NCBI GenBank assembly: GCA_013396995.1
Contig: VWZP01008589.1
Span: forward strand, 260,731 to 324,730
Source: Dicaeum eximium
Lineage: Eukaryota; Chordata; Aves; Passeriformes; Dicaeidae
Reading direction: 5' to 3'
Length of the DNA stretch: 64,000 nucleotides
Under the pieces are notes generated by a model that saw only the letters and a list, made by a program, of their open reading frames with translations, was not told the DNA's origin and did no database searches. Of this stretch, positions 51,560 through 62,150 are shown piece by piece (within the stretch, counting starts at the first letter, position 1; every line of letters starts with the position of its first letter). The position numbers and the translations under genes were made by a program.

Positions 51560-51860
51560 TTTGGAATGTTTGGCTAAGGCTTACAAAATCATGGAGATAC
51601 GGTTAAGATGACTGCAGTACTGTTATTTTCCTTGAATACAAAAACTTGGGGAAGTCATTGAAACTGGTGAGAAACTATTTTAAAGGATGTAAGAGAAATT
51701 ATGTCTTTATGTAGTGGGTATAACCTGGAACTCATAGCCTTGGAAAACAATGCAGGCATAAGGTCAGTAACTTCACAAAAGGACTAGACAAAAAACAATG
51801 CAGTTACAGGTCCATGGACAGATACTAAAGAGAATGGACAATATTATCCTGTAATTGATT
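51560..51860 (+). mobile_element. Ancient CR1/L3-type LINE tail
   Basis: In plus orientation the sequence follows the late ORF2/3' region of the same LINE type as 21545-22915: GCTTACAAAATCATGGAGAT (family: ...ATAAAATCATGAGT...), then TGGAACTCATAGCC, then ACAAAAGGACTAGACAAAAA, then GTCCATGGACAGATACTAAA. It is heavily diverged with indels. The match is by motif order from memory, so the ends are approximate. Confidence 0.5.
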
Positions 51861-53962
51861 GGTGAAGGATTATGGAGAGTTCATTTTCCTTGTTTTCTCA
51901 TGGTCCCAGTTTTCTTCATATTCCTCAGAATGGAATTTCTCCAGGAATTAATTAAAAAATGATGACATTCTGTTTTTGCACAGGTGTAATTGTGTTTGGT
52001 TAGTTCAAACCGGGCAGATGTTAGTAGTGTGCAGTGACTTACACCCTTTGGGAGTGACCCAAAGGGTTCCAGTGACCTGCTCCCAGGCCTGACTGGGTTC
52101 AGGACAGATCCAGCAGCAGGTACCTTTGCATGCATAAGTATAGATGTATACACTTCTGTCTGTGTACATGTGGGTGAATTGATTATGGAATGAATGTTAT
52201 CTTGAATCTATAATTAAGTCACTGTTTTTAATTATAGTAAATCCTATTGAATCGCTTTATGAATGTCAAAGTAGTCAATGATTAAGTTCTTGCTAAACCC
52301 TTTTGTACCCTTGTCTTTTTTCATCCATATAGTTTGCACTCTTCCTGGTCTCCATGTAAATAATTTTCAATTGATTTCCCTTTGTGTGCTTAATCTATGG
52401 GGTAAATAATAGAGTAAACCTTGCCATTGAACTCTGTTATGTTGCACTTTCACAAATTTATATTAAAATCTGCTTTTCACCAATGCTTTTGATGGTGATT
52501 CTCAAAGCCTCCCAAACCACCCATTCAAGACAGAACTGTCCCAAAAGTAGGGTCACATCGCTGCTCCTTGCTGTGGGACAGGTTAGTTTGTTAGTCAGTG
52601 ACAGCCATGTATGAGTGTGTTGAGGGGTGACAGTCTGTTATCTGCATCTATGCTGATTTAAGTTGCTTGCACCATGCAACTGGAAGAAGAAAGTTAGCTG
52701 AGGATCAGAGCCAGGAACCAGGCAAAGCTGTATCTGGATTTCTGATGATGAGCTGACCAGTCTCCAAAACTTGGTTTTCTCTGTCTTCCTGGTAGGACAA
52801 CCTTATGAACGCCTGAAACTGCTCCTCCCCATGAGAATTTATGAAGGGAGAATGAGGTTTTCTGTTTGTTTGGCTTTTGTCTTCCCTTGGCTCAGATTGT
52901 GTTGCTTACAGGTGTTTTTAAAATAGGCGTAATAAAAGCTCACAGTCCACCTGCAGAATATCGTAATTTCAAATCTCTCTTCAAATTTGTACAATGCTGG
53001 AAGCCCTGTGCAAGAGAACTAAAATCTGAATCTGGAGAACAAAAAGGGGAATTCTTCCCCCTGTGCTTTGTGGCTGCAGGAGATGTGCTCGCACAGGATA
53101 TCCCTGGGCAGCCTCATTCTGGGGACAAGGTGGGTCCATTTACAGCACTGGATGAAAGCCAGCAGCAGGAGGAGCTCCTAGGAGCTGTGACAGCTTAGGT
53201 AAAAACGATCTGCATCCTCCAGGGAAATGAAACAGGAGTTCACCCACTTGTTCTCCTGTAATCACACATCTGTAAAACAGTCTAGAAATGAAAGACAAAT
53301 GACAGCTCCCATGTTGTGCTGCTCATCTCCCGGTGAAGACAGAACTAAGCAGGAGCTGAAATTTGATGGACAGATTTCTCAGAAATAAGAGGGTAGGAAA
53401 CCAAACTAATAGCTTTAGATGAAGGCATGGCTGTGAGTATTTTTCATCTGAGCTCAGTTTTCTGTGGGTGAATATGATTATTCCAAGATTTGAGGCTCAC
53501 ATCATTCATACTAGCAGTGTATTAAAATCATACAGCTCATTGATGTGGCCAGGCAGAATGGGATAGATGATTTCAGGCTAACAGCTAATGGCTGTCTCTT
53601 CCTTATGCGCCCAAAGGACTGGGAAAAAGCCCTGTGAACCTTTCCTCTGTGTTTGTCAAAGATTACTTTTGTGTGTCCACTGAGTCTGAAATATTTGATG
53701 AGTGCTTTGAAAGTATTGTCAAAATGAAATGTACCATTGTGTTTAATTCTGAAGATCATGTGGCATTATTTCTGATGCCCAACTGACTGATGTGTAGAAT
53801 TAACTTTCTGCAAGAGCATTGATGTCAAAGTGCAGATATAAAGGATTGTTTTTAGGAATTTAGATTGATATGAGATTAAACATTGCTTTTTTAAAAATTA
53901 TCCAGACTCATATAATTTTAGAAGTATTTAATCAAAATTAAAGGGCATTCATACAGTGAGTG
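51861..53962. other. Gene-free single-copy DNA
   Basis: Nothing recognisable. The longest frame (52866-53198 plus, 110 codons) begins at a non-ATG codon and has no known domain. Confidence 0.5.

Positions 53963-54024
<62 letters not shown>
53963..54024. repeat. TATACA hexanucleotide microsatellite
   Basis: About ten nearly perfect TATACA units over 62 bases. Likely length-polymorphic. Confidence 0.95.
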
Positions 54025-55174
54025 AATTTGACATGTTTACCTAAGGCCCAGCAGTAGCAACTGGTATTTTGTAGTGTAAACATCTCACAGAAAAGATCAG
54101 CAACACCAGTGTCCAGTGTTCGTAAAAAACCAGCTTGCTGACCCCTTATTTTCTATGAGATTCAAGTCCCTCATACCTCCCAGCCCCCTGCTTTCTCTTT
54201 CTCTACTCTAAGGTGTCCAAACCTTCTTGGAGATGATGCCTGGTTCCTGAGGGGTGCAATTTGAGGTGTATTGGGTTTGCTTGGCATAGCTCCAGAGACG
54301 AGAAGTGGTGGCATAGCTGGTGCCTGCAGGCTGTGAGGACTCCCTGGCCAGCAAGGGGGGAAAGGGTGCATGCACATGTGAGAGTCCTCAGCATGAGGAT
54401 GCACTGTCTACAATGGCTTCAAGCCTAAATGTGGAGTGTGAAGACCAAGAACTAAGCCCATGTCTCAAAGCTCTTAGTACTCACTGCTCAGCACAACTTC
54501 TACAGCAGCAGACTCCGTGCCGGACAGCGCCGTGATTTATTCCTTGCTCTCTGCAGTGCTGGCACACGGTGCAGGGCTGGGTACCCACAGCTGCATGCTC
54601 TGGCTCACCTCTCTTCTCTTCACCCCATCAACTTACTGCAATAGCTCATGTGCATGAAGAAATCCCTGAGCTAAGAGGGTTCATGCCAAAGCCTGTGGCT
54701 GATGGAAGAGCTGTGAGCGCTGTCTATGCCCTAAACCTGGCAATCCTGCACATCCTGACTTGATTCTTCCTGTGGATATTGATATTGTTCCTAACAGGCT
54801 CGGTGTTCTCCTGACATTGCACCCAACTGCCACAAAACCACGCCCAATTTATTTCTGCCATGGCTCCATCTCCTCTTCATCCATGTTCTGGAGCCTAGGC
54901 TCAGAGCTTCTGCTAAAGTAAACAGATTGGTAAGTGAAATTGTGTTCAGTTGCCAAAAAACTGTTCACAGTAGTTCCAGACAGTGCAGCATGGGTTAATA
55001 GCTGTAGATTGGGGTTTAGAGATTCAGGTAAAATGTTGAGAAAAATGACTTCACTAGAAGCATAGAGAAGCAGCTCATAGGGGCTGTCAGACCTCAACCT
55101 TGGATCTTTTCAAGATGTGGCTCGACAAAGGAATGACAGACCTGAACAAGTTTCAAGGAGAAAGTTGAATCAAG
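54025..55174. other. Gene-free DNA, with a possible LTR-like start near 54264
   Basis: At 54264 the sequence TGTATTGGGTTTGCTTGGCA resembles the start of another common avian LTR (from memory, TGTGTTGGGTTTGCATGGCA). The following 300 bases are moderately GC-rich, but I cannot follow the rest of that family. Frames on both strands at 54171-54535 shadow each other. No gene is called. Confidence 0.35.
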
Positions 55175-55180
55175 CCATCT

Positions 55181-55408
55181 CTCCTGGTTTAGGACAGACT
55201 GGGGAAGAAAACCTCCCCTAGAAAACAAACCTCCTTCCCCCCCTTTCCCCAACCCCGGGGTCGGGAAGGAAAACCTCGGAGGAAAGTGGAAAAAACCTGT
55301 TTATTTTACAAATAACACTCCCCAACACAGAAANGGGGAAACCCGCCGCCCTAGACAAAACAAATTCCAAAAAGCGATTGGGATAGGAGACACCGTCAGC
55401 CTAGGACA
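55181..55408 (-). mobile_element. Young LTR-like insertion flanked by CCATCT
   Basis: CCATCT occurs immediately on both sides (55175-55180 and 55409-55414), as a 6 bp target duplication would. The 228 bases between are unlike the flanks: C/G-run rich (CCCCCCCTTTCC; AACCCCGGGGTCGGGAAGG) and with many surviving CpGs (CCGCCGCC, AAGCGATTGG, CACCGTCAGC), which suggests recent arrival. On the minus strand it starts TGTCCTAGGCTGACGG and has AATAAA (55300-55305 in plus coordinates), as an LTR would. The other end reads CTCCTGGTTTAGGACAGAC on the plus strand, similar to avian ERV LTR ends. A single N lies inside at 55334. It is short for a full LTR, so it may be truncated. Confidence 0.55.
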
Positions 55409-55414
55409 CCATCT

Positions 55415-56234
55415 TCAAGTAATATTTCTGTCTTTGTGTTTGTCCATGCTCTTAAATCTTTGGAATGCTCCTTTGAATGTGTTTGGCCTGGGACTAGTAT
55501 CAGTGTCCTGAACCATTCCCAGGCATCCCTTGGAAATTAGCCTAAGCCATTCCCAATGCAGTTTAAGTGATGCTACCTTGTTTATAAGGGAAAGAGAATT
55601 TTAAAGCATGTTAACAATCTGTTCCATACAAGTTGTCCTTCGTGTTCAAGCATCCAGAAAACACATAACTGTTTAAACTTCCTAGGATAGACGTGCCCTG
55701 TCAAGGAATCTTAAGTGACAACAAATGCAGATGTATTTCCCACTTGGCTTTGCCTCTCGTAGAGGCAATCACAGTGTGGCCATTTTGTTAGCATTGACAG
55801 AGGACTAACAAAATGTGCACTTATTTACTGGAGCACTAGGATCCCTAGTTTATTACTTTAAATCTTTAACGCATGAAAATGACAACATTTATCACTGCTG
55901 TCAAGAGAGTAATCTAGTTGCGATCTACCAAAGATATTTCTGAGGATTCTGCAACAAAATAAAATTTATCATTGTCTTTCTCTATAGAGATGCAGTGTGA
56001 TGTTAAATTCAATTAGGATATACAATAAGAGGGGGTGCTGTCACATAATCATTTGATTTCCAAGACCTGAAGTTTATTGTCTTGAATTCTTGGAGAGGGC
56101 TTTCCAATCAAATAAACATGAGACTCTGGCAATCTTTGTTCAAGGTAGTGTAGTTCTTGGGCTCTATGTAAGCAAGTTGGTAATTCAGTGTTTTTACTTT
56201 AGAATTTAGCTATTGCTATAATTTAATTCTAGGA
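55415..56234. other. Gene-free single-copy DNA
   Basis: Nothing recognisable in these 820 bases. AT-rich, no long frame. Confidence 0.5.
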
Positions 56235-56345
56235 TGGATCATGAGAATTCTCTTCCTGGACCAGACCAGAGTACTTAGTCCAACATTCTGTCACAGTCAC
56301 CATCTAGGCTCAGAATGCATCTGAGATTCTGGAAGCCAGTGGACA
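56235..56345. repeat. Possible ancient amniote interspersed repeat
   Basis: CTTCCTGGACCAGACCAGAG, then TAGTCCAACATTCTGTCACA, resembles a phrase common to old amniote repeats (a GGATCAGACCA...CTAGTCCAACATCCTGT type). About 110 bases are affected. The family is uncertain and possibly related to CR1/L3 tails. Confidence 0.4.
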
Positions 56346-59300
56346 CAACAGTTAGTACCAGATGGTGAAGAAAAAACTGCAAATAGCCCTGAAGCAAGGG
56401 AATGAGAAATCAGGGAAACTCACAATAATTATATTCAGACCTTTTTTCTGACCTTTACCAGTGGGTTTGCATTGCATCTGAAATGTCTCTGTTTCTATTC
56501 ATGTTCCCCATTACTAAATTGTGAATGCAGAGGAGCTCTGTCTCTAGGATGCTGTGCTCAGGCTAAGAGGAAGCACAGCATGGTGTCTTGAGGCACAGCT
56601 GGCCTCCACTTCCCTCATGGGGAAGGGAGGCAGACTAAGCTTGGCCCTGGGCAAAAGCCTGTGCAAATAAGCTGGTTCTCAAAGCTATGGTAGAGCCTGC
56701 AGGCAGTCCTGCCTCAAATGATTCCCAAATTGCCATATGGGACTGAAACTGGGAAAAGTGGATGTGAGCACAGGCACAGGATTAGCCAGCTCTTCCTCCT
56801 AAAACCCTCCCAAAAAACAATTATTTCCACTCCAGAACTAGTGAAGTTGCAGCAGTGATGTTACACTTTCTCCAAAGGTGCATGAGGATTTGGTGAGAAG
56901 GTTTGAACTAGAGCCTGTCTTTTCTGCCTCCAGCCCTGAGTTCAGCCCTGCAGAGCATGCTGCTTTCTTCTTTGTTGTCCCACCACATCTGCTTGGACAG
57001 AATGATAAAGACATTGTGTCTCCTTTCAATTGCTGTATATTTATTCAGTTAGTGTGCAGATTTGCTTTTGATTGTAATCCAGCATTCAGCTCATTAAGGC
57101 TTTTATTTTTTTTTAAATGTGTTTAGTATTTCTAAAATTAAAAAAAAAAAAAGGTTTTGTGTACTGGCACTTTGCAAAATAAATATTTAATAGTAATGCA
57201 TAATTACATCCTATAGTTGTCAAACAGAACAGTGGTTAAGTAGCTGTGCAATAACAGGCAGCAGTATAGCTGATCAGATGATACAGCAGTAATGCTATAT
57301 CAGGTATTAATTCTGCTTATCTTTTAGCTGCAGTGTAATTATTGGTATTTTGGTCTGCATTTATTCCCATGTGAAAGTGCTGCTTTAATGTGGGAAAGTA
57401 TTCTTAAATCATAATGCTTATCAAAGTTCATGTGCATCTGAGTGAAACTGAAAATGTCAAATCACTTAGAAAGTGGAGAATTGCTCATACTTTCTAAAAT
57501 CCGTGTTTAAAAAAAAATAGGATTGTATTAGAGGTACCTGACATATTCTGTATCAAGTTCTGTAAACATGTTGCCTTCCCTTACTTTATAGAGTAATAGA
57601 AAGCCTATAAAAGAACATGGTGCTTGAACATAGAGGGCAGTAGAACATAATAAAGGTCATTTGACATTACTCAGACTGGTAAGTGGCTGATAGTATTTAG
57701 TTCAGCATGTTTTTAAGAGCACCCTAAATTAAACATCCAAAATCTTTAGGAGGTTGTGTTTGAGCCTAGAAAATAATGTGCTGGAAAAGCTAAGTCATCT
57801 CTTACATTCTTGAGGTCAAGATGTGTTTTCTGTAGTGTTTCCATCTCTGGATGCACTGTGAGGTCTTAGCAAAGAAAGCCCCACATGTAGAGGTTTTGGG
57901 CACCCTAAGTATATGTTTCTATAAGGATTAATTTCCTTCATTAGGAAAAGAGTGTAGGAATTTGGGGAGTGCAGCATTCTCCTCAGACACTGTGCATACT
58001 TGCTCCCTCATCATTTGACAGCACTTGCAGCCTATTAATATGTAATAGGCCAGACTGAAAATACACCTGACACCCTTTCCTACATTATTACATAAGAGCA
58101 GAAATGAAAATGCACAAGCAAATATGATAGCAAGTAAAAGCAGCCCACACTAGAAGCTCAGGGAAAAAAAATACTGTGAACATCCCTTAAAATTTTGCTC
58201 ATACAAAGTGTTTCTTTACTAGGCATTTCAGTGAAAGGGTACTTGCCAAGCAATGTGTTTTCTATGTCTGAATACCTATATTCATGTCAAAATAGTCATG
58301 GCTGCAGAGGAAGAAGGAGGAAGCTGGCTTATTTTAGATGGACTATTTGTCCAGTGTTGTTGTGCTTGAATCTCTAAAAAGATTTTCCTGGGGAGCAGCA
58401 AAAGTGTCATGTGAAATGTAGCCAGTCACATGTCACACAGAGATTAACTGCCTATTTATGGATTACCTGAAACAGGCATTTATTTATGTATTAAATTTCT
58501 CCTCTTGTTCTCAAGAATAACTGACAAGACAGGATTGTTTGCAAAGAGGTTAATGGCTAAATGTGTCAGATTTAGTCACAGTGAATAATTCAAAACAACC
58601 CGTCTCAGATTTTTTTTTCCCTTGGAATAAAGAGGTGCTAATAGATGGAAAGGAAGGTTTACTGTCCAAAAGATGGAGCACAAGATACTGGCTTGAAACA
58701 TAGCTGAATCCTTTTGTATGTATGTAGCTGCAGTAAATGTGCAGAAGTATTATTTGGTACATTTATTTCAGAGGTACTTTCAGGTTCTTTTAGATGGCAG
58801 CTGCCTGCCTTGTTATCCAATGTCCTGAAATGAGTAATGCTATCTGTGAACCCCAGCTGTGACCTGTATATTCCTAACAAAACAGGGGCTTTTTCGTAGC
58901 TTAAGTAAAATGTGGTGAATATTCCAGACCAGCAATATTCTAGCAGGTGAGTTGTGCACTTAGTAAATAATGGCAAGCAAACCTTCTTTGGTGTTAATTC
59001 TTCTAACTGCAAACATTAGGTAAAATCAGAAGCTGACTAAGCTGGAAACAAAGTGGTCTCATCTACTGAGTCAGCTGGTAGCTGGTGACAGCTATGTCTG
59101 TATGGGATGAGCAAACTCTTTCTCACAGGCTTCAGTTTGAATCATAAGGTTGGAGATCACAAATAATGTAGCATCCACAGGCTCTCATCCTGTCAAAGAA
59201 GGGAGGATAAAAGACCTAAGGATCAGAAAGAATGAACAGAAAATTTTCTGGTTGATTCTTCCATCCTTTGAAACTTGTGGAATGAGGTCTTGCGGTTTTT

Positions 59301-61963
59301 CACTTGGCATTAAGGTCTGATAATCCCACAGATTTTTTCCACGCCTGTGACATATGCACATCAAAACTTCCTGGTAAGAATGACCCATGACTTCAGCTCA
59401 GCTTTTCTTTTACTCCTGAGGAGTCTTTAAAACTTCCAGATTGTCTGGGAGCTTGCTGGGAGCTCTTTTCACAAGAAAGCAGAGTCACTCTTAACCCTTT
59501 GACATCAATACCCTCTTTCTTCCCTCCACCCTGGTACTCTGCTTGTTCAATTACTTTTCTCCTCAGCAAGGATAAAGCAAGCATTTGGCACCAGAAAGTG
59601 CCTCCAAATTGCCATCAGTTGGTTTTGATGGACAATGGAAGACCAAATGCCTTGGGGAGAGACACTGGGGAAAGAGATCTTCCTGCTTTGCAGCCCTGAC
59701 CTGAGGCTGGCTCGGTTCTGTACAGGCAGAAGCCGGCACAGCTTTGTGCAGACAGTTGTCTCTGGCAGAGTCAGCCCTGAAGTATTAAGTGCAATCAAAC
59801 ATAAGTCAGCAGGGCTATATAGTTCATTTCCCAGTGGTATTCTATTCAATCGTGTGGTTAATGTTTTGATATATTTCAGAAGCTGGGTAACAAAGAGATA
59901 TGTCTGTGCAGTGACATCTTTCACTCCTGTCAGTGTACTCTAGGCAAATTCAGTATCATCTGTCCAAACTGAAGCACAGAGTAAAACCAATCATCTCAAA
60001 ACCAGAAAAAAACATGATTTAAATGCTAAGTCAGGCATAATTCTGAGTTTGGACTGATAAGTCCTCATATTTGGCATGTAAGTTATTTCAATATGTGATT
60101 CAAGGACGAAGGCCATGACCAGAGCCTATTAAAAAATCAATGATGAAGTAGCTTAGCCAGCATGCTATTTACTTCTTGGGCTTTCATATAATGACCGATT
60201 AATTAAAAAATATATAAACCAAAAGAATCTCATAATTTTATCTATTTTTTCTTAATGGCTGAGCTGTGTTTTCGGGCTTCTTGTAAGGACTGTTTACTGA
60301 CTTCACTTATATTTTGTTTATTGAGCTTTGCCAATGGCCCACTTGTATTGGTTCTGGTACAAGTTTTCTGTGTTACAATATCTAAAACTTTTCCCATTAA
60401 ATGTAATGCTGAAACACCCAGGTATTTCAGCAATCAGGGCTGTGGGATAGCTCTCAGTTTGGTGACAATATTCTCAAGTGCCTCATGCTGATGTGCATCT
60501 TCTGGCTGCAGATTCAGGTCCTGGAGGACCATAAATGGCTATGGCATAGAGTTATCAAAGTAAGAAAAACAAGCATTATTTATTACTAAGGTGTAACTTG
60601 AAGAGTTACAGTAAGGCTAGATAATGTCTCAGATATATCCTTATTGTCTAATCTCAGTCGAAATTATACTGGCATCTGTCTCATTTGAGGAGGTAAATTT
60701 GAACCATGACCTGACAGCAGAAGAACATTCCTATTGACCAAAATAAGCTCTTTTTTTCATTCCTTGAATCTGCAGACTGCAGATTCAAGTGATTTAACTA
60801 ACATGCTGGCTTTGGGTAAGCATAGTGGGGAGATCTGATATCTTCACAGTGACTTCGTCCATGTCTTCATGTACTGAATCTTGGTTAAAATCTTGGGTTT
60901 CATCTTTAAAATGCTTCTTTGAAGCTTGGACTTAAGCTGAATCGAAAGACTGTGTGTACATCAAAGACAGAAGGTGGTTGTAAACACAGTTCCTTTAGCA
61001 TTATACTGTCTGTGGAGGTGACATGTCCCTTGCTGCCTTCTTCCATCCTCATCTAAAGTCCATTATGTGCCCTACAAGCACAGCTAATTATTGCATTAGG
61101 TACACAATTTTGCCTTTTGTCTGAAGTGAGAGTGAACAAATACCAAATGCAGTGTTGCTTAATGCAGTAGCAGAGGGGATATTGACATTCTGGGAATGAT
61201 AAGGCTGCAGGGATTTCTGCAGCAGAGAACGAGTGGCTGATCACTGCTCTCAAATCCCTCAGAGCTTTGTACATGCAGCTGCTGAGGTTATGATGATGAG
61301 TCTGGTCCATTAAGAAAGGTTTTCAGAAATGTCACTCAGCTTTATTTAACAAACAGAGTTTACTGGCAAGTCTCATGGCATAAGAGAATGGGAGGTGACT
61401 GAATATGACCTATGTGAAAGGCTTTTGGTCTGAAAACTGGAGTAAACAACAGCAAAACAGAGAGTATTTGAGTGCTTGAGATCCAAACCATACAACCAAG
61501 TGACTTGGCACTGCTGTCTCAACAACAAATGGCTGGCTAGCAGTGTCAGCCCAGCTGGTATTCAGAGTTCAGATGCCCCTAAAACTGATCCCAGAAGCAG
61601 CAGCCAGGAAATCTGACCTATTCGAAAGTGCCAGAAAACTCTTGGGCTTGGCTGGCTTCACACAGAGCTTGTTTCAGCAAGAGGTAGACAGAGTTCATGG
61701 TTTTGCTCTGCAGTTTTTATGTACTAACAGTACCATTTTGTGTCCTGGGATTTTGGATGCAGTCTGACTGATGAATTTAACTTTTTATGCAACTTTTCAT
61801 GTGTTGGCTGTTTCATGTTTATGGCTTTTCTCTCACCAAAAGGGAATAAGAGCTGCCAGCTGTTACTTGGGCACCATCAGCATGGAGGCCTGTTTACATT
61901 GCTTCCTTCTGTGTCTCAAACTTTCTGGTGGTTCTCTGACTGGCTTTGTCCAGCTGACTCAGG
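56346..61963. other. Gene-free single-copy DNA
   Basis: No gene is supported. Contains an A13 run at about 57140-57152 and a candidate conserved noncoding stretch at 57015-57480. The segment 59600-59945 has overlapping frames of 102 (plus) and 125 (minus) codons without a recognisable domain, and two frames on opposite strands argue against either. Confidence 0.5.
57015..57480. promoter_or_regulatory. Candidate conserved noncoding element
   Basis: AT-rich but non-repetitive sequence with many homeodomain/POU-like cores: TAATGCATAATTAC, GGTATTAATTCTGC, GTGTAATTATTGG, CTGCATTTATTCCC. Judged by texture only, and regulatory function is inferred. Confidence 0.25.
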
Positions 61964-62150
61964 GTCATAGAATCACAGAATGGTTTGGGTTGGAAAGGAC
62001 CTGAAGATAATCTTGTTCCAGCCTCCCTGCCAAGGACACCTTCTACTAGACCAGGTTGCTCAGAGCCCCATTCAACCTGGTCTTGAACACTTGCAGGGAT
62101 GGGGCATCCAGGACTCCTTCAGAGAATCTGTGCCAGTCCCTCCCTACTGT
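61964..62150 (-). mobile_element. CR1 LINE tail, 5'-truncated
   Basis: On the plus strand TCATAGAATCACAGAATGGT keeps the octamer-like 3' end. It is followed by TTTGGGTTGGAAAGGACCTG, CTAGACCAGGTTGCTCAGAG and AACACTTGCAGGGATGGGGC. About 185 bases, minus orientation. Some internal bases are missing compared with the other copies (the CATGGGCAGGG stretch is shortened). Confidence 0.92.

Noticed and set aside
59547..59943. Overlapping 125-codon minus and 102-codon plus frames
   Set aside because: They face each other, neither has a known domain, and a moderately GC-rich stretch gives such frames by chance.
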